Source of the DNA: Paraburkholderia sp. IMGN_8 | Lineage (GTDB): Bacteria; Pseudomonadota; Gammaproteobacteria; Burkholderiales; Burkholderiaceae | Assembly (NCBI RefSeq): GCF_038050405.1 | Contig: NZ_CP150901.1 | Coordinates: forward strand, 1,116,001-1,180,000 | Direction: 5' to 3' | Length of the DNA: 64,000 bases | Shown here: one piece after another, positions 8,769 through 17,765 of the stretch | Numbering within the stretch: the first letter of the stretch is position 1 | How the letters are laid out: every line of letters begins with the position of its first letter | The notes under the pieces: generated by a model | Told to the model about the DNA's origin: nothing | Database searches by the model: none | What the model saw: only the letters and a program-made list of their open reading frames with translations | Made by a program: the position numbers and the translations under genes

Positions 8769-9884
8769 TTAATTGCTCAACAGCGAACCGCTTCTGAACG
8801 CCTTCGCGCCGGCAATGCGCGCGAACTCCAGCCCAGCCGTCGCAAAGCGCGTCAGATGCCGTGCGTACAGCACGCCGGCCACGCTGCTCTTCAGCGTCAC
8901 CACGCGATCGGTCAGTGGATCGACGATATCCGCGATCTCATGACCCACGTCGACCCAGGTGCCGACATCGCAGCGGTACACCAGCACGCCGCTGATCGGC
9001 GCGACGAGCGGTTCGGCGCCGGCCAGCGGCGTCGCGGCGAATTCGAGCGCCGGCAGCGGCGCGGGCGTGCCGTCGATCACGCCGCGCGACGTCAGGTACT
9101 CGATGATCGCTTGTGCGTCATGGTCGGCGTACTCGTACGACACCTCGCGCTGGCCGCGCAGTTCGATCGTCACCGAAATCGAGCCGTTCGGAATCGGGAA
9201 GCGGTCGCCGTAACGGCCGCGCAGATCCGACCAGCAGAAGCTGTGGATTTCGTCGAACGGATTGCCCACCGAATTCAGCGCGAGCAGCGACGCCTTGGCG
9301 TCCAGATAGCAGGCGAGCGGCTCGACTTCCGGCCACAGATCGGGGTTCGTGTAGAGGTGCATCGCGGCTTCCCAGTCGCAATGCAGATCGAGCACGACGT
9401 CGGCGTCGTAAGACAGCTTTTGCAGCGCCAGGCGTTGCGATTCGAGTTCGGTTTCCGGCTTTTGCTCGTCGAGCGCCTCGCGCATCGCCGCGCGGATCGC
9501 GAGGCGATTGGCGTCGATGTCCCCGGTCAGGCGCGCCTCGATGCCCGGCTGCACCAGCGCCGCCAGTTCGTAGAAGTTGCGGTTGAAGTTCTGCGCGGTA
9601 TTCGTCTCGAAGCGGCCGCTCAGGTGACCGAGAAAGTGCTGATTCAGGCCGATAGGATTTGCCACCGGCACGATCACGACCTCGCCGCGCACCTTGCCGG
9701 CGGCTTCCAGCGCCGCGAGCTTGCGGCGCAACGCCCACGACACCAGCATGCCGGGCAACTCGTCGGCATGCAGCGACGACTGGATGTAAATCTTCTGCCC
9801 GCCGCCGGGGCCGTAGTGAAAACTCGTCAGGTTGCGGGCGGTGCCGAGCGTCGGGGCAATCAGCGGATGGGTTTGGGTTTGCAT
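8769..9884 (-). CDS. M14-type aspartoacylase / succinylglutamate desuccinylase family protein
   Basis: The 371-residue product starts at the ATG at 9884 (MQTQTHPL); longer in-frame starts give low-complexity arginine-rich sequence. The zinc-site motifs of the family are visible: HADELPG supplies His and Glu, and DLHCDWE supplies the second His. A conserved NRNFYEL block and a C-terminal beta domain (VAPISGVLVYRCDVGTWVDVG) follow. The family removes acyl groups from amino acids, as AstE and AspA do. Its upstream neighbour on the same strand is a basic amino-acid binding protein, which suggests a role with an arginine- or ornithine-like substrate. A terminator separates the two genes, so they may not share a transcript. 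Confidence 0.85.
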   Translation of the reverse strand: MQTQTHPLIAPTLGTARNLTSFHYGPGGGQKIYIQSSLHADELPGMLVSWALRRKLAALEAAGKVRGEVVIVPVANPIGLNQHFLGHLSGRFETNTAQNFNRNFYELAALVQPGIEARLTGDIDANRLAIRAAMREALDEQKPETELESQRLALQKLSYDADVVLDLHCDWEAAMHLYTNPDLWPEVEPLACYLDAKASLLALNSVGNPFDEIHSFCWSDLRGRYGDRFPIPNGSISVTIELRGQREVSYEYADHDAQAIIEYLTSRGVIDGTPAPLPALEFAATPLAGAEPLVAPISGVLVYRCDVGTWVDVGHEIADIVDPLTDRVVTLKSSVAGVLYARHLTRFATAGLEFARIAGAKAFRSGSLLSN

Positions 9885-10060
9885 GGTTTTCAAAGTGCGC
9901 CGGCGAGTGATGCGTGCCGCGCTATGTCGTTGATTACAAGGGAAAGAGTAATTCGTGGTCAGTCTACGGCGGGCCGTCGCGCGGCGCCTCGATCGCACGA
10001 TCTTAGCCGATATGGTGCGGCACGTGGTTTTGCGCGGCGTTCTGTGGATCGCCGTGCAAA

Positions 10061-10094
10061 CGAAACGGGCCCCGCGTGTGGCGGGGCCCGTCTT
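10061..10094 (-). terminator. Rho-independent terminator after the amino-acid binding protein gene
   Basis: On the minus strand GACGGGCCCCGC pairs with GCGGGGCCCGT across a short loop, followed by TTTCGTTTG. It lies about 45 bases after the stop of the 10139-10921 gene. Confidence 0.85.
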
Positions 10095-10138
10095 CATTAC
10101 GCTTCCCGTCGGCGCGCTGTCAGGCACGCCGTACTGGA

Positions 10139-10921
10139 TTAGCTGCCGTACACGTCGAAGTCGAAGTACTTCTTCTCGAGCTTCTTGTACGTACCGTCCT
10201 TGATGATGTCGGCGATGGCCTTGTCGACCTTCGTCTTCAGATCGGTGTCTTCCTTGCGCATGCCGATGCCTGCACCGTTGCCGAGGATCTTCGGATCGTC
10301 CAGATCCTTGCCGACGAAGTCGAAGCCTGCGCCGCGCGGCGTCTTCAGGAAGCCGATCTCAGCTTGCACCGCGTCTTGCAGTGCGGCATCCAGACGGCCC
10401 GACAGCAAGTCGGCGTAGACCTGATCCTGGTTCTGATACGGCACGACCTTCGTGCCCTTCGCTTCCCAGTATGTCTTCGCGTAGGTTTCCTGGATCGTGC
10501 CTTGCTCGACGCCCACCGTCTTGCCCTTGAGCGAATCAGCCGTCGGCAGGATGCCCGAACCCTTCTTCGCCACGAGGCGCGTCGGCGTGTTGAACAGCTT
10601 CGCCGAGAAAGCGATCTGCTCAGCGCGTTGCGGCGTCATCGACATTGACGACAGCACGCCGTCGAACTTCTTCGCCTTCAGTGCCGGGATCATGCCGTCG
10701 AAGTCGTTTTCGACCCAAACGCATTTGGCTTTCAGGCGTGCGCAGATTTCATTGCCGAGGTCGATGTCGAAACCAACGAGCTTGCCGTCCGAGCCCTTCG
10801 ATTCAAACGGGGGGTAGCTGGCGTCAACGCCGAAACGGATAGTCGACCAATCTTTAGCGTGTGCGCCAATCGAGACGGTGGCAAGCAGAGCAACCGTCAA
10901 AGCCGCTAGCAGTTTTTTCAC
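10139..10921 (-). CDS. ABC-transporter substrate-binding protein for basic amino acids (ArgT/HisJ-like)
   Basis: The 260-residue periplasmic protein starts at a GTG at 10921 with GAGGAG at good spacing. A signal peptide ends near AHAKDW. The family signature FGVDASYPPFESKGSDGKLVGFDIDL opens the mature part, and the ligand-site blocks FDGMIPALKAKKFDGVLSSMSMT and VEQGTIQETY are typical of lysine/arginine/ornithine or histidine binders. No permease or ATPase gene lies next to it, so it must use a transporter encoded elsewhere. It has its own terminator. The upstream region is long and holds no gene. Confidence 0.9.
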   Translation of the reverse strand: MKKLLAALTVALLATVSIGAHAKDWSTIRFGVDASYPPFESKGSDGKLVGFDIDLGNEICARLKAKCVWVENDFDGMIPALKAKKFDGVLSSMSMTPQRAEQIAFSAKLFNTPTRLVAKKGSGILPTADSLKGKTVGVEQGTIQETYAKTYWEAKGTKVVPYQNQDQVYADLLSGRLDAALQDAVQAEIGFLKTPRGAGFDFVGKDLDDPKILGNGAGIGMRKEDTDLKTKVDKAIADIIKDGTYKKLEKKYFDFDVYGS

Positions 10922-11666
10922 TGTTTAACTCCTCGGTGTAGTTCAAATACTCCCACATGCGGTTGTGCCGCGGCGGGACGCCCGGCGCGACTCACGACCG
11001 GACTTGGGTTTAAGCTGCCGGCCGGGGCGGCCAGCAGCGCGCGCCAAGCTTATCAGGTCAAAAAGATTGGGTAGTTAGTGAAACACCGGATAGCGGGCGA
11101 GAATAGCTTCTAAAGCCTGAATATGGTGGAGATTTGACGGCGCCGCCGATGCACGCCGCAACGCGGTTATGCATCATTTACTGTCTTGTAAAGACGCTGT
11201 AAAGAAGTTGGCTAATGCTTGGATTCGAAGCGAATTGCGGCGTCGACTTTCGGCGTCTTTAACCTTGCCGATCAGCATGCTGTAAAAACCGCCCGATTCC
11301 TTACCGGGCGAATTCGCGAGTTCTGGGCTGAGGGCGCCACATCAGGCGGGCTAGAGAGCGCGCTGAACGCTCCGATTTGGTTAAAGATCTCGCGAGACCG
11401 CCCGTTATACATAAGGCGAGCGCGTTTAGTGCATCTTGCCAGCAGCCTGTTTCTGTCGACCCCGGCGAGGCCCGACCAAAAACGCGCTTCTTGGCGCTAT
11501 GATCAACGCGTTGCGCGCATACCGCACGGCGTAAGCAATATCTGTCTGAACAAAGTCATCGAGCACCGCGCCGGCAGGCGAATGCCGTGCGGCTGTGGAC
11601 TCTGGTCGTTACGGCATCCTGCCGAATGGTGTTGATTGAATGCACACGATTTGGAGGGCAGATGAA
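10922..11666. other. Intergenic region between divergent transcription units
   Basis: About 745 bases separate the amino-acid binding protein gene (-) from the PotD-like gene (+). Open frames here look like chance GC-rich frames. A small hairpin (CGCCCG/CGGGCG) sits at about 11291-11311. I see no RNA gene or riboswitch that I can name. Promoters for both flanking units must lie here. Confidence 0.5.
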
Positions 11667-12788
11667 ATGCGTTGCGGCATCCCATCCTTCTGGCGGCGAA
11701 TCGCATCCGGTGCAAGACGCTCGAAGCCATCGCGCAACGGCGCTTTTCCCGGTTTTTTGACACTGCTGCCAAGCGTTGTTTTCTGCGCTAGCCTGTTGTC
11801 GGCGGCGCCGGTCGCCGCTGGCGAGAAGGTCCTGCGTGTGCTGGCATGGCCGGGGTACGCGGACAGCGACGTGGTCAAAGCTTTCGAAGCGCGTTTCCAC
11901 ACGAAGGTGGAAGTCACGCTGGTCGATTCCGACGAGGCCCTATGGGACCAGATGCACGCCCAAGGCGCGCCGCGTTTCGACGTGCTGGCAGCCAACACCG
12001 CCGAAATCCAGCGCTATACCCGTGCGAATCTGCTGGCGCCGCTCGATCTGGCCAGTCTGCCCAATACCAGAAGACAATTGCCGCGTTTTCAGGCGCGGTC
12101 GTCGATCGCAGGACTGACCGCGGCAGGCAAGGTGTACGCCATTCCATTCACGTATTCGTCGATGGGGCTGATTTATGATCGCAAGCAGATCGCCGTTGCG
12201 CCGCGCTCGATGCGCGAATTATGGAACCCGCGCTACCGCGGCAAGGTCCTCGACTTCAACAGTGCCCAGCATAATTTCTCGTTCACCGCGCTGGCACTGG
12301 GTTATGCCCATCCCTTTCAGCTCGATGCCGCGCAGATGCGCCTGATCGCTCACAAGCTGGTCGAGTTGCGCCGCAATCTGCTGACGTATTACACGCTGCC
12401 GGAAGAGGCGACCGCGTTCTTCATCCAACATAAGGTGGCCTTGATGTTCGGCAACTATGGCACCCAGCAGGTCGCTTTGCTGCGCCGCGCCGGCGCGGAC
12501 GTGGGTTATGTGATTCCCGACGAAGGGGTGCTCGCGTGGCTCGACTGCTGGGCGATGACGAGTTCGGCGGCCGATCGTCCGCTCGCGCTCGCGTGGATCA
12601 ATTACATGCTCGAACCGGACGTGAGCGAATTGTTGACGCAGCGCCAGGGGCTCGCCAACACGTTGACGGCGCCTGCGGAAAACAGCGACTACGCGCACAT
12701 CGTCTGGATCGGTCCGGTGGAGGATATCCAGCGACGCGAGGAGCTGTGGAGCAAAATCGTGTCGGGAGACCGGTCGGAGCGCTTTTGA
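11667..12788 (+). CDS. Periplasmic polyamine-type substrate-binding protein (PotD/SpuD-like)
   Basis: The 373-residue product starts at the ATG at 11667, eight bases after GGAGGG; the upstream ATG at 11640 has no ribosome site. A basic stretch and a hydrophobic segment (residues ~20-50) form an export signal. The mature part opens with VLRVLAWPGYADSDVVKAFE, as in spermidine/putrescine binding proteins, and later blocks PRFDVLAANTAEIQRY and ALMFGNYGTQQ fit the same fold. No polyamine permease genes follow. Instead the stop codon is only two bases from the start of a membrane diguanylate cyclase. This resembles the NspS-MbaA arrangement of Vibrio cholerae, where a PotD-like protein controls a c-di-GMP enzyme; that parallel is an inference. 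Confidence 0.85.
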   Translation: MRCGIPSFWRRIASGARRSKPSRNGAFPGFLTLLPSVVFCASLLSAAPVAAGEKVLRVLAWPGYADSDVVKAFEARFHTKVEVTLVDSDEALWDQMHAQGAPRFDVLAANTAEIQRYTRANLLAPLDLASLPNTRRQLPRFQARSSIAGLTAAGKVYAIPFTYSSMGLIYDRKQIAVAPRSMRELWNPRYRGKVLDFNSAQHNFSFTALALGYAHPFQLDAAQMRLIAHKLVELRRNLLTYYTLPEEATAFFIQHKVALMFGNYGTQQVALLRRAGADVGYVIPDEGVLAWLDCWAMTSSAADRPLALAWINYMLEPDVSELLTQRQGLANTLTAPAENSDYAHIVWIGPVEDIQRREELWSKIVSGDRSERF

Positions 12789-12790
12789 TC

Positions 12791-14599
12791 ATGCACCGAG
12801 GTCTCACTTTCAAGTTATCGGTGCTGCTTGCGTGCATCGGCGTGCTTGCGTCTGGAGCGACCGGCTATTACGCGTATCGTGCCAATCGCACGATGCTGGT
12901 GAACGAAGCCGAACGCAGCCTGCTGACCTCGACGGAACTGTTGGGTCAGCGCCTTTCAGTGGAGATCGGCGACGCCGCCGCCGACGCACAGGTGCTCGGC
13001 GGCATGCCGTCCGCGGCCGCCGTCGCGCAGTTCGACAGCGGTCTCGGCGCAAATGAACCGCGCGAAAGGCTGGCGCAGGTATTCGCCAGTTTCATGGCTC
13101 ACCACCCCGAGTATTTGCAGATCCGTCTGATCGCCCGTCAGCACTACGGGCTGGAATTGATCCGTTTCGATCGCGATGCCAACCGCGCGGTGCGAGTCGC
13201 GGGGAGCGCCTTGCAGGAGAAAGGCCAGTTTGCGTACGTGTTCGATACGCTGGCGCTGGCACCGGGCCGCATCTATACCTCGCCGATCACGATCAATCGC
13301 GAGTACGGCGCGCATTCCGCCGAAGGCAAACCGACGCTGCGGCTCGGCACGCCGGTGGCGAACGCAAGCGGCGCGGTGGTGGGCGTCGTGGTCCTCGACA
13401 TCGACCTCGCCGGACTGCTCAAGCGTTTGCAGAGCGATCTGCCAAGCGACTACCAGGTCTATCTCGCCAACGAGTGGGGCGATTTCCTGGTCCATCCCGA
13501 TGCCTCGCAAACATTCGGCTTCGACAAGGGGCGGCGCGTCTTCATGCAGGACAGCTTTGCCGCCACCAGGCCGCTCTTCGAGCAGTCCAGCAGCGAAGTA
13601 CGTCTGAACGGCCTCACGCTGCCGGGGCAGGCTGCGGGTCAGGTGCTCGCCTTCGTTCGCAGACCGTTCGGCGTGTCAGAAGGCAACCGCTTCATCGTAC
13701 TGGGCCTTTCCAAGCCGCTTGCCGACGTACTATCCGGCGCCAACCTGCTGGGCGATCGGATCATTCGCATGGTGTTGGTCTCGAGCACGTTGGCGATTTT
13801 CCTCGCGATCCTGTTTGCTCGCGCGTTGACCAAACCTTTGCATATTCTGGCGTACGCCGCGACCCATCTGTTCGCCGGGCACGCGATGGAAACGCTGCCG
13901 CTCAAACGTACCGACGAAATCGGCGTACTGGCGCGCTGCTTCGATCGTCTGCGCCGCGAAATCAAGTCGCAAATGGATGTGCTGCATAACAAGCAACATG
14001 AACTCGTTCATCTCGCCACGCACGATGGGTTGACCGGCCTGCCCAACCGCGCGTTGTTCATGCAGAAGCTCGAGGCGGCGATCGAAGAGGCGACGAGGCG
14101 TGGCGAACGGCTTGCCGTGCTGTTCGTCGATCTGGACCGCTTCAAGCAGATTAACGACCAGTACGGTCATTCCGTCGGCGACAAGGTGCTCGTTGGGGTG
14201 GCGCGGCGTCTGAGGGATGGGCCGGCCGCAGCAGACGTCGTGGCGCGCCTGGGCGGCGACGAGTTCATCGTGCTGCTCGAAGGCTCGCGTTCTGCCGACG
14301 CGGCGCAAAAGATCGCGGCGCGGATCATGGACACGTTGAATGAGGAACTGGTGATCGACGAACACTGTATGACGGTGGGCGCCAGCATCGGCATCAGTCA
14401 GTTTCCGGTCGATAGCGCGACGGCCGAGGAGTTGCTGCTCAACGCCGACGCCGCAATGTACGCGGCCAAATCCGGTGGACGTTGTGCGTATCTGAGCTAC
14501 CGGGACCTGCTTGACGCGCAAAAGCTCGAGCAGGAGCGAGGCATGCAGGAGGACGCGGAAGGCAGCGGGCCGAGTCTGCTGCCGGAAGCGCCGGTTTGA
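12791..14599 (+). CDS. Membrane diguanylate cyclase: Cache-type sensor, HAMP, GGDEF
   Basis: The 602-residue protein would make c-di-GMP from two GTP. Its ATG lies two bases after the stop of the upstream binding-protein gene, so the two are almost certainly co-transcribed and translationally coupled. A first membrane helix (residues ~8-28) is followed by a periplasmic sensor of about 290 residues with Cache-like features (FVYDTLALAPGR-type strand, GVVVLDIDLAGLL). A second helix (~322-345) leads into HAMP and a short coiled coil. The cyclase domain carries HDGLTGLPNR, VDLDRFKQIND and an intact GGDEF at 488-492. The position of the inhibitory RxxD site reads AAAD, so classical product inhibition is probably absent. 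No EAL domain is fused. Confidence 0.93.
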   Translation: MHRGLTFKLSVLLACIGVLASGATGYYAYRANRTMLVNEAERSLLTSTELLGQRLSVEIGDAAADAQVLGGMPSAAAVAQFDSGLGANEPRERLAQVFASFMAHHPEYLQIRLIARQHYGLELIRFDRDANRAVRVAGSALQEKGQFAYVFDTLALAPGRIYTSPITINREYGAHSAEGKPTLRLGTPVANASGAVVGVVVLDIDLAGLLKRLQSDLPSDYQVYLANEWGDFLVHPDASQTFGFDKGRRVFMQDSFAATRPLFEQSSSEVRLNGLTLPGQAAGQVLAFVRRPFGVSEGNRFIVLGLSKPLADVLSGANLLGDRIIRMVLVSSTLAIFLAILFARALTKPLHILAYAATHLFAGHAMETLPLKRTDEIGVLARCFDRLRREIKSQMDVLHNKQHELVHLATHDGLTGLPNRALFMQKLEAAIEEATRRGERLAVLFVDLDRFKQINDQYGHSVGDKVLVGVARRLRDGPAAADVVARLGGDEFIVLLEGSRSADAAQKIAARIMDTLNEELVIDEHCMTVGASIGISQFPVDSATAEELLLNADAAMYAAKSGGRCAYLSYRDLLDAQKLEQERGMQEDAEGSGPSLLPEAPV

Positions 14600-14609
14600 C
14601 GCGGTGAGC

Positions 14610-14663
14610 CGTGCTAAGCGTGCTAAGCGTGCTAAGCGTGCTAAGCGTGCTGAGCGTGCTAAG
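14610..14663. repeat. Six tandem copies of a 9-bp unit (CGTGCTAAG)
   Basis: Six head-to-tail 9-bp units run just after the cyclase stop codon; the fifth differs by one base (CTGAG for CTAAG). The array lies between convergent genes and is non-coding in both. Copy number is likely to vary between strains by slippage. Confidence 0.85.
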
Positions 14664-14698
14664 TCCGGCGGTCCGGATGCCCGCGGCAAGGGCGGTGT

Positions 14699-16207
14699 TC
14701 ATTGCGACGCGGCTATCGCCCCTCGTGCGCCGTTTTCATGGAGCAATTGCAATGCGTCATGAAGGGTTGTTGTGAAGAGCGGCAGCGCGGCAAGCTTCTC
14801 CGGAAATACTTCGCGCACGGACAGTAACGCGGCAAGCAGCGCCTGCGGTTCGCCACGCGCCGACGCTGCGAGTGCCTTCAATCTATCGCCAAGCGGATCG
14901 CTGATTTCATAATGCGTGCCGTCGTCCGCATGGCCACGCAAAAACATCATCCATGCCGCGATCGCCAGTGCCAGGCGCGTGAACGGCTGGCCCGCCTCGA
15001 TCCTGGCGGCAATCGTGCCGAGCAGGCGCGGCGGAATCTTCTGACTGCCGTCCATCGCAATCTGCGCGCAGCGATGTTTGAGTGCCGGGTTCGCGTAACG
15101 CTCGAGCAATGCATCCCGATAGGCGAGCAGGTCGAATGAGGCGGGCACGCTCAGCGTCGGCGCGATTTCGTGCGTCATCATCGCGTGAATGAGATTGCGC
15201 ATGCCGGGGTCGGCGATCGCCGCGTCGATGGTGTCGAAGCCGCCTAGCATCGACAGATAGGCGAGCGTCGAATGCGTGCCGTTCAGCATGCGCAGCTTCG
15301 CCAGTTCGAACGGCGTGACGTCGTCGACGAGTTGCGCGCCGACCGCGTCCCACGCGGGACGTCCCCCCGGAAAACGGTCTTCGATAACCCATTGCCGGAA
15401 CGGCTCGCACGGCACCGGCGCGGCGTCCTGATAGCCGAGTGCGGCGGCGGCCGAAGCGCGTTCGTCATCGGTGGTAGCCGGCACGATGCGGTCGACCATT
15501 GTGGATGGAAACGCGACCTCGGCGGCGATCCAGTCGGCCAATGAAGGATCGAGTTGCCGGGCGAACGAACAGACCACCTGACGCAATGCAGCACCGTTAT
15601 GCGCAAGGTTGTCGCACGACAGCACGGTGAATGGTTTGCCGTCCGCGATGTCCGCAATACCCGAATTGTCGCGCCGCTCGCGCAACGCGGCCACGAGAAT
15701 GCCCGGCACCGTGCGCGGCGAGAGCGGGTGCGCCAGATCGTGCGCGACGGCGGCGTCGTCTAGCGCGACCTCGCCGGTTTTGGGGTCGCGGCAATAACCT
15801 TTTTCAGTCACCGTCAGAGAAACTATTCGCACCAGCGGATCGGCGAGGCGCGCGAACAGCGCTGCGAGATCGTGCGGCATGGCCAGCACTTCTCGCAGTG
15901 CGCGCACGACGGTCACCATCGCGCCGTCCGGCCCGCGCTCCACCACGCTGTATAGACCTTGCTGTTCCATGAGCGCGTCGCGCTTGCCGACGTCGCCTTG
16001 CAGCGTCACGCCGCAAATGCCCCAGTCGCCACCCGCGGCAAGCATGGCTTCTTCCGTATAAAGCGCCTGATGCGCGCGATGAAAATTGCCGATGCCCAGA
16101 TGAACGATGCCGATGCGCGGCTCGCGCCACTGCGCAGATAACAGGTGGGTTTCCAGCATGGGCAATGCTTGACGGCTGAGGCGAGGCAGGGCGGCGGCAG
16201 ATGTCAT
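14699..16207 (-). CDS. uxuB: Mannitol dehydrogenase family; fructuronate reductase (D-mannonate oxidoreductase)-like
   Basis: The 502-residue product belongs to the long-chain polyol dehydrogenase family. The Rossmann block GIVHLGIGNFHRAHQALY lies near residues 30-50, and the catalytic K-N-H group is visible in LAKLRMLNGTHSTLAYL. UxuB interconverts D-fructuronate and D-mannonate with NAD(H). It is divergent from a ManD-type mannonate dehydratase gene, which would use its product, and close to an L-gulonate/idonate-type dehydrogenase, which would supply fructuronate. Mannitol or arabinitol dehydrogenase are alternatives for this family, but context favours mannonate metabolism. The start is the ATG at 16207; longer frames continue through the divergent promoter and are rejected. 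Confidence 0.85.
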   Translation of the reverse strand: MTSAAALPRLSRQALPMLETHLLSAQWREPRIGIVHLGIGNFHRAHQALYTEEAMLAAGGDWGICGVTLQGDVGKRDALMEQQGLYSVVERGPDGAMVTVVRALREVLAMPHDLAALFARLADPLVRIVSLTVTEKGYCRDPKTGEVALDDAAVAHDLAHPLSPRTVPGILVAALRERRDNSGIADIADGKPFTVLSCDNLAHNGAALRQVVCSFARQLDPSLADWIAAEVAFPSTMVDRIVPATTDDERASAAAALGYQDAAPVPCEPFRQWVIEDRFPGGRPAWDAVGAQLVDDVTPFELAKLRMLNGTHSTLAYLSMLGGFDTIDAAIADPGMRNLIHAMMTHEIAPTLSVPASFDLLAYRDALLERYANPALKHRCAQIAMDGSQKIPPRLLGTIAARIEAGQPFTRLALAIAAWMMFLRGHADDGTHYEISDPLGDRLKALAASARGEPQALLAALLSVREVFPEKLAALPLFTTTLHDALQLLHENGARGAIAASQ

Positions 16208-16306
16208 GAGATGGAATCCAGGTAGCTGAAACAGCTCTAAAAACGTCGTCGAAATAGTATCGATTAGCGGGAAAACAGCGGGAAAACCCTGATTTGACGC
16301 CTTGAT

Positions 16307-16316
16307 ATACTTGTAT
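16307..16316. promoter_or_regulatory. Candidate GntR-type operator in the uxuB/manD divergent promoter
   Basis: ATACTTGTAT with inverted ATAC/GTAT arms sits in the AT-rich centre of the 249-bp divergent region. FadR-subfamily GntR regulators often bind short dyads of this sort. The regulator encoded at 20266-21099 is the natural candidate to bind it. Confidence 0.4.
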
Positions 16317-16456
16317 GGTAGCATCGTTCGAACGGCGTGAGTGATGCATGACATACGTGTTTTCGCACCTCGGCCACTGCTCGAAACCACCACGAAAAGC
16401 TGCAAGTTGCGTGCCGCATGTCGCGGTCTGCAATTCGCCTCTGCAAGGAAGCTGTC

Positions 16457-17665
16457 ATGAAGATCGTTCGCGCCGATGTGATCGTCACGTGCCCGGGCCG
16501 CAATTTCGTCACGCTGAAAATCGTCACTGACGAAGGCGTGCACGGCATCGGCGATGCAACGCTGAACGGCCGCGAGCTCGCGGTCGCGTCGTATCTGAAA
16601 GACCACGTGTGTCCGCTCCTGATCGGCCGCGATCCGGGCCGTATCGAAGACACCTGGCAATATCTGTACAAAGGCGCGTACTGGCGCCGCGGGCCGGTCA
16701 CGATGACGGCGATCGCCGCGGTCGATATGGCGCTGTGGGACATTCTCGGCAAGGTGACGGGTATGCCGCTGTACAAGCTGCTCGGCGGTGCGTCGCGCGA
16801 CGGCGTGATGGTGTACGGCCATGCCACCGGCCGTGACATTCCCGAAGCGCTCGATCGCTACGCCGAGCACATCGAGGCCGGATACCGGGCCATTCGCATT
16901 CAATGCGGCGTGCCGAATATGCGTTCGGTGTACGGCGTGTCGAAAGGCAGTGGCATGTACGAGCCGGCCACCAAGGGCGCGGTCGAAGAACAGAGCTGGT
17001 CGTCGGAAAAGTATCTCGACTTCGCGCCGAAACTATTCGAAGCGGTGCGCGACAAATTCGGCTTCGACACGCATTTGCTGCATGACGTCCACCATCGTTT
17101 GACGCCGATCGAAGCGGCGCGCCTCGGCAAGTCGGTCGAGCCGTATCGGCTCTTCTGGATGGAAGACCCGACGCCTGCCGAAAACCAGGCCGGCTTCCGG
17201 CTGATCCGCGAGCATACGGTTACGCCGATCGCCGTCGGCGAAGTCTTCAACAGCATCTGGGATTGCAAACAGTTGATCGAGGAGCAGTTGATCGACTACA
17301 TCCGCGCGACCTTGACGCACGCGGGCGGCATTACGCATCTGCGGCGTATCGCCGATTTCGCTTCGCTGTACCAGGTACGCACCGGTTGCCACGGCCCATC
17401 CGATCTGTCGCCGGTGTGCATGGGCGCGGCGCTGCACTTCGATCTGTGGGTGCCGAACTTCGGCGTGCAGGAGTACATGGGCTTTCCTGCCGAAGCGCTC
17501 GAGGTATTCCCGCATGCATGGCGTTTCGACAACGGGATGATGCATCCCGGCGACGCGCCGGGCCACGGCGTCGATATCGACGAAGCGGCTGCCGCGCGCT
17601 ATCCGTACGACCCGGCCTATCTGCCGGTCGCACGTCTCGAAGATGGGACGCTTTGGAACTGGTGA
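16457..17665 (+). CDS. manD: D-mannonate dehydratase of the enolase superfamily (ManD/RspA type)
   Basis: The 402-residue protein would dehydrate D-mannonate to 2-keto-3-deoxy-D-gluconate with Mg2+. It starts at the ATG at 16457 behind AAGGAAG. Enolase-superfamily features are in order: [11 protein letters not shown], the cap-domain stretch [27 protein letters not shown], then the metal ligands and bases in [19 protein letters not shown], and HGPSDLSP, ending with VQEYMGF. The length and the [13 protein letters not shown] segment match the ManD subgroup rather than mandelate racemase itself. ManD-like proteins differ in activity between D-mannonate and D-gluconate; the adjacent fructuronate reductase gene supports mannonate. 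Confidence 0.9.
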   Translation: MKIVRADVIVTCPGRNFVTLKIVTDEGVHGIGDATLNGRELAVASYLKDHVCPLLIGRDPGRIEDTWQYLYKGAYWRRGPVTMTAIAAVDMALWDILGKVTGMPLYKLLGGASRDGVMVYGHATGRDIPEALDRYAEHIEAGYRAIRIQCGVPNMRSVYGVSKGSGMYEPATKGAVEEQSWSSEKYLDFAPKLFEAVRDKFGFDTHLLHDVHHRLTPIEAARLGKSVEPYRLFWMEDPTPAENQAGFRLIREHTVTPIAVGEVFNSIWDCKQLIEEQLIDYIRATLTHAGGITHLRRIADFASLYQVRTGCHGPSDLSPVCMGAALHFDLWVPNFGVQEYMGFPAEALEVFPHAWRFDNGMMHPGDAPGHGVDIDEAAAARYPYDPAYLPVARLEDGTLWNW

Positions 17666-17765
17666 GCGGGTAGTGCAGCAGACACGTCCGCGCCAACCTT
17701 CTCGTCATCTTCTTCTTCCATCGCGCAGCACTGAGCGCGCGACTATTGCCCTACCGGAGTTCACC

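Noticed and set aside
8712..10142. 476-residue plus-strand frame over the aspartoacylase gene
   Set aside because: It is a shadow of the minus-strand M14-type gene, which has intact zinc motifs.
11219..11635. 138-residue plus-strand frame in the intergenic region
   Set aside because: There is no ribosome site, no recognisable domain and no codon pattern like neighbouring genes.
14699..16903. Extended 734-residue form of the UxuB-like protein
   Set aside because: The first ~230 residues would cross the divergent promoter and part of manD in antisense; the family fold begins at the ATG at 16207.
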